Positions 15,994 through 25,599 of a stretch of 34,715 bases of DNA are shown one piece after another. The position numbers were made by a program, and so were the translations under genes. Position 1 is the stretch's first letter. Each line of letters opens with the position of its first letter. This stretch comes from Ignavibacteria bacterium (GTDB lineage: Bacteria; Bacteroidota; Ignavibacteria; UBA10030; SZUA-254): NCBI GenBank assembly GCA_016178595.1, contig JACOSY010000030.1, forward strand, positions 1 through 34,715, written 5' to 3'. The notes below the pieces were generated by a model that was not told the origin of the DNA, ran no database searches, and saw nothing but the letters and a program-made list of their open reading frames with translations.

Positions 15994-17343
15994 ATGAGTG
16001 TTATCATTATTGCAGTGGCTGCGTGCCTTTCCATTCTTTTGGGTCGCTGGTTATTCCAAGCGTGGTTCAATCATATCGCGCTCTACGCTGTCGTCTGGGC
16101 TACATCTCTTATTCTCTTTGAAATTCGTCTGATCCTCTACTACCCTCTTGAACCAGAAACATGGTTCATCATCGGAGGTGCGTGGATAGCCTTTGTGCTT
16201 GGGTCGGCAACAATCCCTGCGGGGAGGTTTGCACTTGGTTTCAAGGATCAGAAGCATTTCAGAACTTTATCCCCGGAGAATCCCCACAACAAGGAACGGG
16301 AACTACACATTCTCAACATGACGCTATGGGTCGTGAATGTAGTGATAGTGTTGGACGTTCTTCATCAACTTTATCTTGTGACAAAGCTCGTCGGAGGGCT
16401 TCTGAATGTGCTCATCCTTGGGAATGCCCTCTATTCATTCAGAGTCAGTGAGGCAATACCCGGATCAATTCCGTACCTCGGTTCACTCTCATTGACGGCT
16501 ACACTACTTGCGGGGGCGTATACGGGGTTGATTGAGAGGATAAGGATTGTTGCTGTCATTCCGTTGATTGTTGTGATTCTGAGTGCGATTGCGAACATGG
16601 GGCGGGCATCATTACTTATTGCAGCACTCCTCTTTATGACGGGGTATGTATTAAATCGCCAACGACTAACAAGCCATCATGCACTAAGTAAATCGATCAG
16701 ATGGAAACGGGTCATGTCACTTGTCTGCGCTGTTCTCCTCTTGGTTGTTGGGGCCGAGATTATTCGGAGTAATCGTGGCACAACGGAGGGGTTTAGTGGA
16801 GCGACTACTTCTTTGCGGAAACTTAGCGGTGGAAGCTTTGTCACCCCGTCAGTTTATTTGTATGCGACCGTGCATCCTGGTGTCCTGAATCAGTATCTAA
16901 AGGTTCAAGATGAACGACTCTTTTTTGGGGGGAATACGTTTGCGCCCTTTTGGCGACTCCTATCAAAATTCGGTTTTGATACATACGTTCCCGAGTATCT
17001 TCCCTTTTATAAAACACCTGTGGGGAGCAATACCGGAACCTATCTCCGAGAACTCCATGCTGATTTTGGTGTGACGGGAGTGCTGCTTTATCCGTTTATC
17101 TTGGGGCTGGTGTCTTCGGCAATCTGGTTCAGACTTCGACGTTCCAGCCCTTACCTTCATCTTGGAATCTTAGCACATATGTATGTGTTAGTTGGGATGA
17201 GTATCATTGTTCAAGCAACAAGACTGGGGTATTGGCTTACGAGTCTGCTGGGTGCATTCGTAATGGGTATGCTCATCGATCATTTCATAAACAGCAAACA
17301 GCTGTCGAGAGGATTTCAATCAGAGACGAATAAGCGTGAGTGA
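15994..17343 (+). CDS. O-antigen/oligosaccharide repeat-unit polymerase (Wzy-like)
   Basis: This 449-residue protein has about ten or more hydrophobic helices spread along the chain. A large extracytoplasmic loop at about residues 258-365 contains Arg, Pro and aromatic residues and ends SNTGTYLRELHADFGVTGV. The 'NTGTYL...DFG..G' pattern is usual in Wzy-like polymerases, which join lipid-linked repeat units in the periplasm. Sequence conservation in this family is low, so the call depends on topology, this loop and position between the chain-length protein and Wzx. Its 3' end overlaps the methyltransferase gene by eight bases. The coding sequence looks AT-richer than the upstream genes. Confidence 0.8.
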   Translation: MSVIIIAVAACLSILLGRWLFQAWFNHIALYAVVWATSLILFEIRLILYYPLEPETWFIIGGAWIAFVLGSATIPAGRFALGFKDQKHFRTLSPENPHNKERELHILNMTLWVVNVVIVLDVLHQLYLVTKLVGGLLNVLILGNALYSFRVSEAIPGSIPYLGSLSLTATLLAGAYTGLIERIRIVAVIPLIVVILSAIANMGRASLLIAALLFMTGYVLNRQRLTSHHALSKSIRWKRVMSLVCAVLLLVVGAEIIRSNRGTTEGFSGATTSLRKLSGGSFVTPSVYLYATVHPGVLNQYLKVQDERLFFGGNTFAPFWRLLSKFGFDTYVPEYLPFYKTPVGSNTGTYLRELHADFGVTGVLLYPFILGLVSSAIWFRLRRSSPYLHLGILAHMYVLVGMSIIVQATRLGYWLTSLLGAFVMGMLIDHFINSKQLSRGFQSETNKRE

Positions 17344-17998
17344 TAGAGGATTTATCAAAAACTTTTCGGGGAAGAATTATTATGGACACGTTCGCCCCGA
17401 GATCATTACACTTGTTCCCGATGGTACGCAGCGCGTTCTGGATGTCGGTTGTGGAGAAGGAGGATCTGCAGCAGCCATAAAAACTCTCCCCGGCGTACAA
17501 GAAGTCATGGGAATTGAATTCGTTGAGCAAGCCGCACAAGTTGCGTCTTCCCGACTTGATCGTGTCATCGTAGGCGACATCGAAACCTTGGAGCTTGATT
17601 TCCCGGTCGGATATTTTGACTGTATCATCTGTGCGGATGTCTTGGAACACTGCAAGGATCCATGGGCTGTGCTCCGAAAGCTCCACGTTTATCTTGCATC
17701 TGATGGAGTGATGATCGCGAGTATTCCAAATCTTCGTAATCTGGTTCCCCTCATAAAGATAGTGTGCAATCGGTGGGAGTATGAAGACGAAGGCATTCTC
17801 GATCGTACACACCTCCGTTTTTTTACATCGCGGACAATGCTTGACATGTTTCGCACGACCGGCTATCTTCCGAAAATTGCCGGCTCCCAAGTTTTCGGGG
17901 ATTTAAAATTCCGGCTCCTACGTCTTCTTTCTTTGGGTCTTTTGAAACCGTTTTCGGTATTCCGATATATCATTGTTGCGAAGAAAAAATTGTGGTAG
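17336..17998 (+). CDS. SAM-dependent class I methyltransferase
   Basis: This 220-residue cytoplasmic protein has a GTG start overlapping the polymerase stop. Motif I is VLDVGCGEGGSA (residues about 34-45). The acidic motif II lies near GIEFVEQA, and DCIICADVLEHCKDPW is the usual post-I segment of Methyltransf_11/23-type enzymes. FFTSRTMLDMF is typical of methyltransferases in polysaccharide clusters. It may methylate a sugar or a polysaccharide end, but the acceptor cannot be read from sequence. Confidence 0.85.
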   Translation: MSDRGFIKNFSGKNYYGHVRPEIITLVPDGTQRVLDVGCGEGGSAAAIKTLPGVQEVMGIEFVEQAAQVASSRLDRVIVGDIETLELDFPVGYFDCIICADVLEHCKDPWAVLRKLHVYLASDGVMIASIPNLRNLVPLIKIVCNRWEYEDEGILDRTHLRFFTSRTMLDMFRTTGYLPKIAGSQVFGDLKFRLLRLLSLGLLKPFSVFRYIIVAKKKLW

Positions 17999-18038
17999 CT
18001 GCGAAGATGGATTACGTCTTAGTCTGGATGTTTTGTAG

Positions 18039-19565
18039 GTGACACCGATAGTAAAAAGTACCGGCCTAGTTCTTGCACGCAATACTCTTTTCAATTTCCT
18101 GACTCAAGTTGGTGTCAGCGTAGTTGCATTTGTGAGTATTCCCATCATCATCAAACACATTGGTGAGGATGCTTTTGGGTTACTCACGATGGCATGGCTG
18201 GTTGTAGGATATTTCAGCATACTTGATCTTGGTGTTGGTCAAGCGAGTGTTAAGTTTCTAGCGGAGCTGTTCGCCCGTGGTGAATCGGATGAAGCTAATA
18301 CAACCATTTGGGCCTCAGTTGGCGTGAGTGTCATACTCGGGCTTATCACTTCGTTACTCATGTCTCTGCTGATTCCACCTATCCTAAATCATCTCGTTCA
18401 TGTTCCTGCCGAACTTCAGGCGGAAGCGCGAACATCGTTTTATATTGTAACTATCGCAGTTCCATTCGTCATGCTGCAGGGAGCTCTCCGTGCAATTCCT
18501 GCCGCAATGCAGCGCTTTGATCTCCTTAATATCGTTCAAGGGTTGAGCGGATTTCTTCAGTGGGGTGGGTCGTTGATTTTAATTCTTCTTGGACAGGGTT
18601 TGCTTGGGGTGGTAATTCTCACGGTCAGTATCCGTGTCGCTGGTGCATTGAGTGTCTATTGGATCGCAGTGAAGATATTCCCCGGGCTAGCACTGCAAAA
18701 GGTGAAGAATGTTCGGCCAGCAATTTCGCGGCTGCTCAAGTTTGGGGGATGGCTGACCGTCGCTGGGATTGTGGGTCCTGTTATCCGCTATCTGGACCGT
18801 GGGTTTGTCGCTTCATATTATTCCTTGAAGATATTCACGTTTTATTCTGTTCCCTGTGAAGCAATTAGCCGAATGCAAGTGATACCGGTCAGTGTTTCAA
18901 GCACGCTCTACCCTGCTCTTGCTGAGCGTGGTGGTTCAGAAGGTTCTGCCCAATCCCTCCACGTGCTTTATTACCGTGCCATCAAGGTTATGCTCCTAAT
19001 AATCTTGCCGGTCTGTATTGTGCTTGCAGTGCTTAGCCGGAAAATCCTTCAAGCCTGGCTTGGTAGTGAATTCGCGGCGATGAGTAGTATGGTCTTCTCA
19101 CTGCTTGCCGTTGCGGCATCAATGCAGGCGATTGCTTACGTTCCAATCACTACACTGCAGGCCATAGGAAAACCTGATGTGGCAGCTAAGTTTTATATGG
19201 CCGAGCTTCCAATCTATCTCCTATTGTGTTTCCTCCTGATTCCTTCATATGGAATCGAGGGCGCTGCTTTGGCATGGCTTGTTCGGAGTGCGATCATAAC
19301 TGCTGGTCTTCTCTGGATCACCCATGGATTTGTTCGATCCGAAGAAGAGGCGGCACGGCTCCATGGCCTGTGGTCCGGCATTGCCTTAAATGGGTGCGTC
19401 CTTTTGGCTGTCTTCACCGCAGCATATCTTTTTGATCAAACATTGCTTCAAGCAGGCATTCTCGTAATGATCGCGATAGGGTATGCGATGGGAATATGGT
19501 GTTACTGCTTTGATATTACTGAACGACGGGTTTTGATGAAGTTAGTCTCTCGAAGCACCGGATGA
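18039..19565 (+). CDS. wzx: Oligosaccharide flippase (Wzx, MATE/MVF superfamily)
   Basis: This 508-residue protein has 12-14 hydrophobic helices. The N-terminus (NTLFNFLTQVGVSVVAFVSI followed by PIIIKHIGEDAFGLL) matches the polysaccharide biosynthesis protein family. It should flip undecaprenyl-linked repeat units across the inner membrane. The start is GTG 18039, with the weak ribosome-site candidate GATG/TAGG upstream. It follows the methyltransferase after 40 bases. The second flippase-like gene at 32772 is only distantly similar. Confidence 0.88.
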   Translation: MTPIVKSTGLVLARNTLFNFLTQVGVSVVAFVSIPIIIKHIGEDAFGLLTMAWLVVGYFSILDLGVGQASVKFLAELFARGESDEANTTIWASVGVSVILGLITSLLMSLLIPPILNHLVHVPAELQAEARTSFYIVTIAVPFVMLQGALRAIPAAMQRFDLLNIVQGLSGFLQWGGSLILILLGQGLLGVVILTVSIRVAGALSVYWIAVKIFPGLALQKVKNVRPAISRLLKFGGWLTVAGIVGPVIRYLDRGFVASYYSLKIFTFYSVPCEAISRMQVIPVSVSSTLYPALAERGGSEGSAQSLHVLYYRAIKVMLLIILPVCIVLAVLSRKILQAWLGSEFAAMSSMVFSLLAVAASMQAIAYVPITTLQAIGKPDVAAKFYMAELPIYLLLCFLLIPSYGIEGAALAWLVRSAIITAGLLWITHGFVRSEEEAARLHGLWSGIALNGCVLLAVFTAAYLFDQTLLQAGILVMIAIGYAMGIWCYCFDITERRVLMKLVSRSTG

Positions 19566-19613
19566 TTGCCTTTAGAGCATGTATTGCACAGTCGATAAAG
19601 TGGTTATATTCAT

Positions 19614-20585
19614 ATGGATGTTTCCATTATCATAGTCGGATATAATTCCAGGGAATTGCTGAAGCGTTGTTTGGCCTCAATTATTCGCGAGACCAATGGA
19701 ATATCATATGAAATCGTCTTGGTCGATAACGCATCAACGGATGAAACCCGGGAAACCATAGAACAAGAGTTTCCAACGGTACGAACAATATGGAATAATC
19801 AGAACAGAGGGTATGCAGCGGCGAATAACCAAGGTATAGCAATAGCTCACGGTAAATATGTTGTGCTTCTCAACCCTGACACCGAAGTTCTTGATGGAGC
19901 GATTCAAAAGATTGTTGAATTCGCGGATTGCCATCCTCGGGCAGGGATTGTCGGATGTAAACTCCTATTCCCTGATCGAACACTGCAGAGATCGGTTAAA
20001 TCATTTCCCACATTTACAAACGTCCTCTGGGAATCTACGTTCCTCTATCGAGTATTCCCCCGGTCTCCAATTTTCGGGAGATACTATCTCTCGTACTTTG
20101 ATTGTGCCTCCGAACTTCAGGTCGATTGGGTGAGTGGCGCATGTATGATGATACGAAGACAAGTTCTCGAAAAGATTGGCAACCTCGATGAGCAATTTTA
20201 CATGTATGCCGAAGAGATGGATTTTTGCTATCGTGCAAAGAGAGCTGGATTTGAGGTCTGGTATTGCCCATCAGCAGAAGTTGTCCACTTTTGGGGAGGC
20301 TATAGTGCGATCAATCGGCGCGTAGTTACATGGAGTCTCGGCAGTCAGATGCTTTACTTCCAAAAACATTATACTGGTGCAATGTTATATCTTCTCATTT
20401 TTGTGAAATACCTCGGAGTTGCTGTAAGAGTGTTTGCATATGCGATTGGAGGGGTCGTTTTGATTAACAAGAAGCTCTTGGCGAAAGCGTACTATTTTCT
20501 CTATGCCCTCTATCGACTTCACACATTACGGTGGAAGTACCACCACAACTTCACGGGAAGGGTTACTCCGTGGCAACCCGTTTGA
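19614..20585 (+). CDS. Glycosyltransferase family 2 (rhamnosyltransferase-like)
   Basis: This 323-residue protein opens with the GT-A nucleotide-sugar fold (SIIIVGYNSRELLKRCL, EIVLVDNASTD). The metal-binding motif lies in VVLLNPDTEVL, and the acceptor-side signature WVSGACMMIRR...GNLDEQFYMYAEEMDFCYR is typical of the rhamnosyl/galactosyl GT2 subgroup. A C-terminal hydrophobic stretch (YLLIFVKYLGVAVRVFAYAI) may attach it to the membrane. It is a paralogue of the N-terminal part of the fusion protein at 28063. The donor sugar cannot be determined. It probably adds one sugar to the lipid-linked repeat unit. Confidence 0.88.
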   Translation: MDVSIIIVGYNSRELLKRCLASIIRETNGISYEIVLVDNASTDETRETIEQEFPTVRTIWNNQNRGYAAANNQGIAIAHGKYVVLLNPDTEVLDGAIQKIVEFADCHPRAGIVGCKLLFPDRTLQRSVKSFPTFTNVLWESTFLYRVFPRSPIFGRYYLSYFDCASELQVDWVSGACMMIRRQVLEKIGNLDEQFYMYAEEMDFCYRAKRAGFEVWYCPSAEVVHFWGGYSAINRRVVTWSLGSQMLYFQKHYTGAMLYLLIFVKYLGVAVRVFAYAIGGVVLINKKLLAKAYYFLYALYRLHTLRWKYHHNFTGRVTPWQPV

Positions 20586-20602
20586 GGTGCTAACTTATTG
20601 AT

Positions 20603-21841
20603 ATGAATATTCTCTACTTACTCACGGATTTACCCTTTCCCCCCATCGGGGGCGGTCGATCTCGATCGTTCTATCTTCTCAAAGCACTTGCCAGTAAAGA
20701 TGAAGTGACCGTTGTTTCCTTCGTTTCGCCGGAGACCTCGTTGAGCGACATTGATGCAGTCCGACAATACTGTGTCAAAATAATTACCGTCCCAATGAAT
20801 ACGCGGCATTACCCATTGAGGTTCCTTGAGAGCCTGTTGGCCCGGACTCCGTACAAGGTACTTCAATATTCTTCCGAAGAATTTGCGATGCAGGTACGCA
20901 TATTACTGAACACCGGAACGTTTGATATCGTGCTCTCCGAACATCCCTACCTCGCACCATACCTGCCAGATCCAGCAAAAGCATGTGTAATCCCACAGAA
21001 TATCGAGATGATGTTCTCGATCTACAAGCGGTTTGCTTTGCATGGAAATCTCTTGATGCGTTTCTACGCGGCAACTCAGTGGCGGAAACTGATGCGATAT
21101 GAACTTACTGTGTACCGGAAGTATGGAACTTTCATTGCGCTTAATCAGTGTGAATTTGCAACAATTAAAAGTCTTGTTCCAAATATTCGAACATGTCTTG
21201 TGCCGAACGGTGTTGACGTGGAGTACTTTTCTCCTTCACAACAACGCTCAGCACATGTTCACACGAACATCGTATTCACCGGAGTATTTTCGTATTATCC
21301 AAATGAACAGGCTGCCCTCACGTTTTCGCGAGAGATCCTTCCCATCATCCGAAAACGTATTCCCCAAATTCGTTTCACGATCGTCGGCAAAGACCCGAGT
21401 AAACGAATCCGAAGACTTGTGGAAGACCCTCATATAACGGTAACAGGCTTTGTTAATGATGTGAGACCATATATGGAGAAAGCATCAGTCATTGTAGTAC
21501 CACTGCGCATTGGAGGAGGCACGCGGCTAAAGATACTGGAAGCCCTTGCCATGGGTAAACCTGTTATTTCTACGACGATCGGATGCGAGGGATTAAATGT
21601 TGAACATCGCAAGAACGTTCTTATTGCCGATACTGCAGAAGAGTTTGCCCAAGCGGTCATAAATGTATTGGAGGACAGTGTGTTGGCAAACTCTCTAGGG
21701 CGAGAAGGGAGACAACTGGTCGAGAGAGAGTATCGGTGGGAGGTTATTGGCGATCGCTTGCATGAGTTCCTTAAGCAGCGTGCGTCTGAGAATCATCCTG
21801 TGTCACTTCAACGAGAGGTTCTAAAACGTCCAACGGTATAA
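20603..21841 (+). CDS. Glycosyltransferase family 4 (Stp1-like group)
   Basis: This 412-residue GT-B enzyme has an N-terminal domain that starts NILYLLTDLPFPPIGGGRSR. The C-terminal donor domain shows IVFTGVFSYYPNEQA, FTIVGKDPSKRI, VTGFVNDVRPYMEKASVIVVP and the GT4 loop GGGTRLKILEALAMGKPVIS with the catalytic Glu. It resembles the third GT4 of the cluster (22977-24179), and the two are probably paralogues. The gene shares one base with the next (TAATG), suggesting coupled translation. Confidence 0.88.
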   Translation: MNILYLLTDLPFPPIGGGRSRSFYLLKALASKDEVTVVSFVSPETSLSDIDAVRQYCVKIITVPMNTRHYPLRFLESLLARTPYKVLQYSSEEFAMQVRILLNTGTFDIVLSEHPYLAPYLPDPAKACVIPQNIEMMFSIYKRFALHGNLLMRFYAATQWRKLMRYELTVYRKYGTFIALNQCEFATIKSLVPNIRTCLVPNGVDVEYFSPSQQRSAHVHTNIVFTGVFSYYPNEQAALTFSREILPIIRKRIPQIRFTIVGKDPSKRIRRLVEDPHITVTGFVNDVRPYMEKASVIVVPLRIGGGTRLKILEALAMGKPVISTTIGCEGLNVEHRKNVLIADTAEEFAQAVINVLEDSVLANSLGREGRQLVEREYRWEVIGDRLHEFLKQRASENHPVSLQREVLKRPTV

Positions 21842-22980
21842 TGATTGGAATCGATGCCAGGCTCGCATTATATGAACCTCATGGTATGGGGCGGTATATT
21901 CTCCACCTCGTTCATGAACTGGCTGCGCGTGATACGGAGAATGTGTACATATTGTATGTTGATGTGGAAGATTCGAAGCACATCTTGCCGGATCGTTTTA
22001 AGGTAAGGGCGCTCCCATCGAAAAATTATTTGTTCTGGGAACAAGTTCTTCTTCCTCGTGCTGTTCTGGAAGATGGTGTTCGCCTTCTCCACTGCCCGGC
22101 AAACACAGCCCCGGTCATTCTTGATAGGAATATCATATTGGTGATGACGATCCATGATGTCATGTATATGCATACGAACAACGAAGTGCTGGAGCCCGGT
22201 AACCTCTACCAGTGGTTTGGAAAGATGTACCGACGTTTCATTGTACCAAGGGCTGCACGACGCGCGCAACTCGTTATGACTGATTCACACTTCTCAAAAA
22301 AGGAAATTGGAAAGTTTCTCAAGCTCCAGAACACTCCGGTTGAAGTTGTCCATCTTGGGTGTGAGTTCGGCACAGGGAGTGGTGGTGAAGGCATTGATCA
22401 TTTGCGCGTGAAATATGGTATTGCAGAATCATTCATACTGGCATTCGGAGGTGTTGCGCCGAGAAAAAACACTCGGAGAATCCTTGAGGTGTTTTCCCGT
22501 ATTGGAAAAAAGCATGCTCTTCAACTCGTTGTTACGGCAATTCCAAAACACGTCCGGGAATCATTCACGCAAATTGCTCATCAACTGAAGATTGAATCTT
22601 CTGTGATTTTTCTTGAGTTCCTCCCGGAAGAAGAATTACAAGTGCTGTTAACGCACTCCCAGCTCTTTCTTTTCTTATCAAAGTATGAGGGATTCGGACT
22701 TCCGGTCATCGAGGCGATGCATTGCCGAACACCTGTCATCGCATCGAACCTCACATCAATTCCTGAAGTTGCCGGTGGGGCATCGTATCTCGTAAACCCG
22801 GATCATGATGATGAAGTAATCCGGGCGATCGAGGTTCTCCTTACGAATCCGGGAGCGAGAACAAAGTTAATCGAAGACGGGGTGAAACGTAGCCAAGAGT
22901 TTTCCTGGGGCCGGACTGCAGAACAAGTGCTGGAGCATTATGAGAAGTTGTTGTCGAACATCCCGATGAGTACAAAGTGA
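21841..22980 (+). CDS. Glycosyltransferase family 4 (mannosyltransferase-like)
   Basis: This 379-residue GT-B protein starts MIGIDARLALYEPHGMGRYI, the common opening of mannosyltransferase-type GT4 enzymes. Other landmarks are ILVMTIHDVMY, a FILAFGGVAPRKNTRRILE donor-domain start, and the GT4 signature YEGFGLPVIEAMHCRTPVIA followed by SIPEVAGGA. It overlaps both neighbours (TAATG in front, GTGA behind). The substrate is not identifiable from sequence alone. Confidence 0.9.
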   Translation: MIGIDARLALYEPHGMGRYILHLVHELAARDTENVYILYVDVEDSKHILPDRFKVRALPSKNYLFWEQVLLPRAVLEDGVRLLHCPANTAPVILDRNIILVMTIHDVMYMHTNNEVLEPGNLYQWFGKMYRRFIVPRAARRAQLVMTDSHFSKKEIGKFLKLQNTPVEVVHLGCEFGTGSGGEGIDHLRVKYGIAESFILAFGGVAPRKNTRRILEVFSRIGKKHALQLVVTAIPKHVRESFTQIAHQLKIESSVIFLEFLPEEELQVLLTHSQLFLFLSKYEGFGLPVIEAMHCRTPVIASNLTSIPEVAGGASYLVNPDHDDEVIRAIEVLLTNPGARTKLIEDGVKRSQEFSWGRTAEQVLEHYEKLLSNIPMSTK

Positions 22981-24179
22981 GAATTCTCTTCTTGACATCT
23001 CGTCTTCCCTATCCTCCGTACCGCGGCGATAAGCTGAGGACATGGAATCTGATTAAGCAAATCTCGAAAAAACACGAAATAACGCTTCTCTCTTTCATTC
23101 AAGATAAGTCTGAACGCAAATGGATTGACGAATTAAAAGTCTATTGCAAAGAAATTCAAGTTGTTCACCTGCCATTGAGAAAATCTTTGATGAACTGTCT
23201 TATGGCAATTGCAAAAGCCACTCCTTTTCAAGTTGCCTATTTTCTTTCAGGGAAGATGAAATGGGAAATCGAAAAAACAATCAAGTGTATTCAACCGGAT
23301 GTCATTCATACGCACTTGATTCGAATGGCACCGTACGCCGCGGAGTATTCACACATTCCACAAGTGATCGATCAAACCGATTCGATTTCGCTGTACCTTA
23401 ACCGGTTTAAAACGTTCCAGCGAAATCCTCTTGGGCGATTTCTTATTGGCATCGAATATAAAAGAATGCTCGACTATGAAACAATTCTGTCGCGATTCAA
23501 TCGGGTACTTGTTTGTTCCGATCTCGACCGTCGCGCTATAATAGAAGTGACCCCGGAGGCTTTGGTTGAGATAATCGAGAATGGGGTCGACATAGCGACA
23601 TTGCCAACGGGTCGGCAGATCCGCCCGGAACCTTTTCGGATTATCTTTACCGGAAACATGTCGTATTTTCCTAATGCACATGGTGCAAGATTTTTTGTAA
23701 ACGAAATATTTCCGATAATTAAGAAACAACAACCTGCGACAACGCTGTATATTGTCGGTCAAAACCCACCAGCGAGTGTTCGTTCTCTGGCTGGCGAAGA
23801 TGTAATTGTAACGGGATTCGTGAAAGACATATACCTGGAATATCAAAAAAGTTCGGTTGCGATTGCGCCAATACGATTTGGCGCCGGAACACAATACAAG
23901 ATTCTTGAATCCCTTGCTCTCGGTATTCCAACGGTATCGACCTCAATTGGTGTGAACGGAATCGGCCTTCACGCAGGGAAAGAAATTCTTCTCGCCGATG
24001 ATCCCGAGCAATTTGCGGCTGCAGTGTTGCGATTGTTTAAAGATCCATCGCTTCGTGAAATGCTTTCTCGGAATTCCTCGCAATTGATTCGGGAACATTT
24101 TAATTGGGAGGGAATTGGAAAAAAACTTGATAATGTTTATCATTCAGTAAGTGCTCCAATTCAGGGTGCACGAGCATAA
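22977..24179 (+). CDS. Glycosyltransferase family 4, Stp1/PEP-CTERM-EPS-associated type
   Basis: This 400-residue protein has a GTG start overlapping the preceding stop (GTGA). The beginning ILFLTSRLPYPPYRGDKLRT, with the following HEITLLSF, matches the sugar transferases described as associated with PEP-CTERM/EpsH exosortase systems (Stp1 type). Donor-domain landmarks are IIFTGNMSYFPNAHGARFF, LYIVGQNPPASV, IVTGFVKDIYLEYQKSSV and FGAGTQYKILESLALGIPTV. The sequence is clearly AT-rich compared with rmlB and the phosphotransferase that flank the cassette. The Stp1 assignment suggests a link with the exosortase gene at 2424-2996, but this is only an association. Confidence 0.85.
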   Translation: MRILFLTSRLPYPPYRGDKLRTWNLIKQISKKHEITLLSFIQDKSERKWIDELKVYCKEIQVVHLPLRKSLMNCLMAIAKATPFQVAYFLSGKMKWEIEKTIKCIQPDVIHTHLIRMAPYAAEYSHIPQVIDQTDSISLYLNRFKTFQRNPLGRFLIGIEYKRMLDYETILSRFNRVLVCSDLDRRAIIEVTPEALVEIIENGVDIATLPTGRQIRPEPFRIIFTGNMSYFPNAHGARFFVNEIFPIIKKQQPATTLYIVGQNPPASVRSLAGEDVIVTGFVKDIYLEYQKSSVAIAPIRFGAGTQYKILESLALGIPTVSTSIGVNGIGLHAGKEILLADDPEQFAAAVLRLFKDPSLREMLSRNSSQLIREHFNWEGIGKKLDNVYHSVSAPIQGARA

Positions 24180-24195
24180 TTATCCACTGTGTCAC

Positions 24196-25587
24196 ATGTA
24201 CAAAGAAAAATCGTTATTGATTTTCCTCGATCTTCTCACCCTCAACCTCGCCTGGACCGGGTTTTACTGGTTGCGGGTGCGGAGCGGCTGGCTGTCGTTC
24301 GCGACGATGCCGGATTTCTGGATGCCGATGCTTGTCATCTGTGTCTACTGGCTCATCGTGTTCTTCCTGTTCGGACTCTACCGCTCGTGGTATGCACAGT
24401 CGCGCTTCGATGAGTTTGTCACAATCTCCAAGGCGACGATCTTCGGCGTGCTCGTCCTTTTCTTTGCAATCTTCATCGATGACGAGGGAACCGGTTCGCC
24501 GGTGCAATCACGGTTTTTCATTGTCGGATACTGGGGACTCGTCACGGGCTTCGTTGGGACCGGACGATTTCTTCAGCACACCTTTCAGCGCCGGCTGCTT
24601 GAAGCAGGCATAGGCCTCCATAACACGCTCATTGTCGGCTGGTCGTCGAAAGCAATGCAATTGTTCGACACTGTCCAACTCTACCCGGCGCTTGGCTACA
24701 ACATTGTAGGCTTTGTGTCGGTAGCGAAAGGATCGAGTGAAAAATCCTACAAGGGTGTTCCGATATTTCCATCTGTCGAAGAGCTTACAACGCTCATCGA
24801 CAGGCACGATGTGAAGGACGTTCTTATCGCGCTCGATTCGACGGAGCACGACCGCCTCTTGTCGATCATCGGATCGTGTAATTCGCACGAGGTGAGTCTG
24901 AAGATCATCCCCGACCTCTACGATATCATCAGTGGCCAGGCGCGGACGAACCAGATCTATGGCTTCCCGCTGATTGAGATCATGCCGGAGATTATGCAGC
25001 CGTGGGAACGTGCAGTCAAGCGCGCGATCGATATCAGCGTCGCGATGATCGTGCTGCTCGTGGGATTGCCGGTCTGGCTTGTCGTCGCATTAGCAATCCG
25101 CCTCAATTCACAAGGTCCGATCTTCTACATGCAGGAACGAGTCGGCAAGGATGAGGAGATATTCCATATCGTCAAGTTTCGCTCCATGTACCATAATGCG
25201 GAGCAGGGATCAGGACCGGTGTGGGCGAATAAAGAAGACCCGCGGGTAACGCGGATAGGCAAAATTCTTCGGAAACTTCGAATCGATGAGGTCCCGCAGC
25301 TCATCAACGTCCTCGATGGCGATATGAGCTTGGTTGGACCGCGACCAGAGCGGCCCTACTTTGTCGAACAGCTTGCAGAAGAGATTCCATTGTACAAACG
25401 CCGGCTGAAGGTTCGTCCCGGTATTACGGGTTGGGCGCAGGTGAAGCACAAGTACGACGAGAGCATCGAAGATGTTCGCAGGAAAGTCGAATACGATCTC
25501 TATTATATTGAGAACATGTCGCTCCGAATGGATTTCAAAATTCTACTGAACACCGTTGCAGTTGTGCTCTTGGGGAAAGGACATTAA
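24196..25587 (+). CDS. Polyprenyl-phosphate glycosyl-1-phosphate transferase (WbaP/EpsE-like)
   Basis: This 463-residue enzyme should start repeat-unit synthesis by transferring sugar-1-phosphate to undecaprenyl phosphate. Four N-terminal helices lie at about residues 5-125. A CoA-binding-like Rossmann domain follows at about 142-260 ([13 protein letters not shown]). The catalytic domain covers 273-463 with [34 protein letters not shown], the catalytic Asp364-Glu365 in [22 protein letters not shown] and [12 protein letters not shown] 24196 is preferred over GTG 24151, which lies inside the previous gene. The composition is more GC-rich again, marking the right edge of the variable cassette. 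Confidence 0.93.
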   Translation: MYKEKSLLIFLDLLTLNLAWTGFYWLRVRSGWLSFATMPDFWMPMLVICVYWLIVFFLFGLYRSWYAQSRFDEFVTISKATIFGVLVLFFAIFIDDEGTGSPVQSRFFIVGYWGLVTGFVGTGRFLQHTFQRRLLEAGIGLHNTLIVGWSSKAMQLFDTVQLYPALGYNIVGFVSVAKGSSEKSYKGVPIFPSVEELTTLIDRHDVKDVLIALDSTEHDRLLSIIGSCNSHEVSLKIIPDLYDIISGQARTNQIYGFPLIEIMPEIMQPWERAVKRAIDISVAMIVLLVGLPVWLVVALAIRLNSQGPIFYMQERVGKDEEIFHIVKFRSMYHNAEQGSGPVWANKEDPRVTRIGKILRKLRIDEVPQLINVLDGDMSLVGPRPERPYFVEQLAEEIPLYKRRLKVRPGITGWAQVKHKYDESIEDVRRKVEYDLYYIENMSLRMDFKILLNTVAVVLLGKGH

Positions 25588-25599
25588 CCGGGCCGCGAA

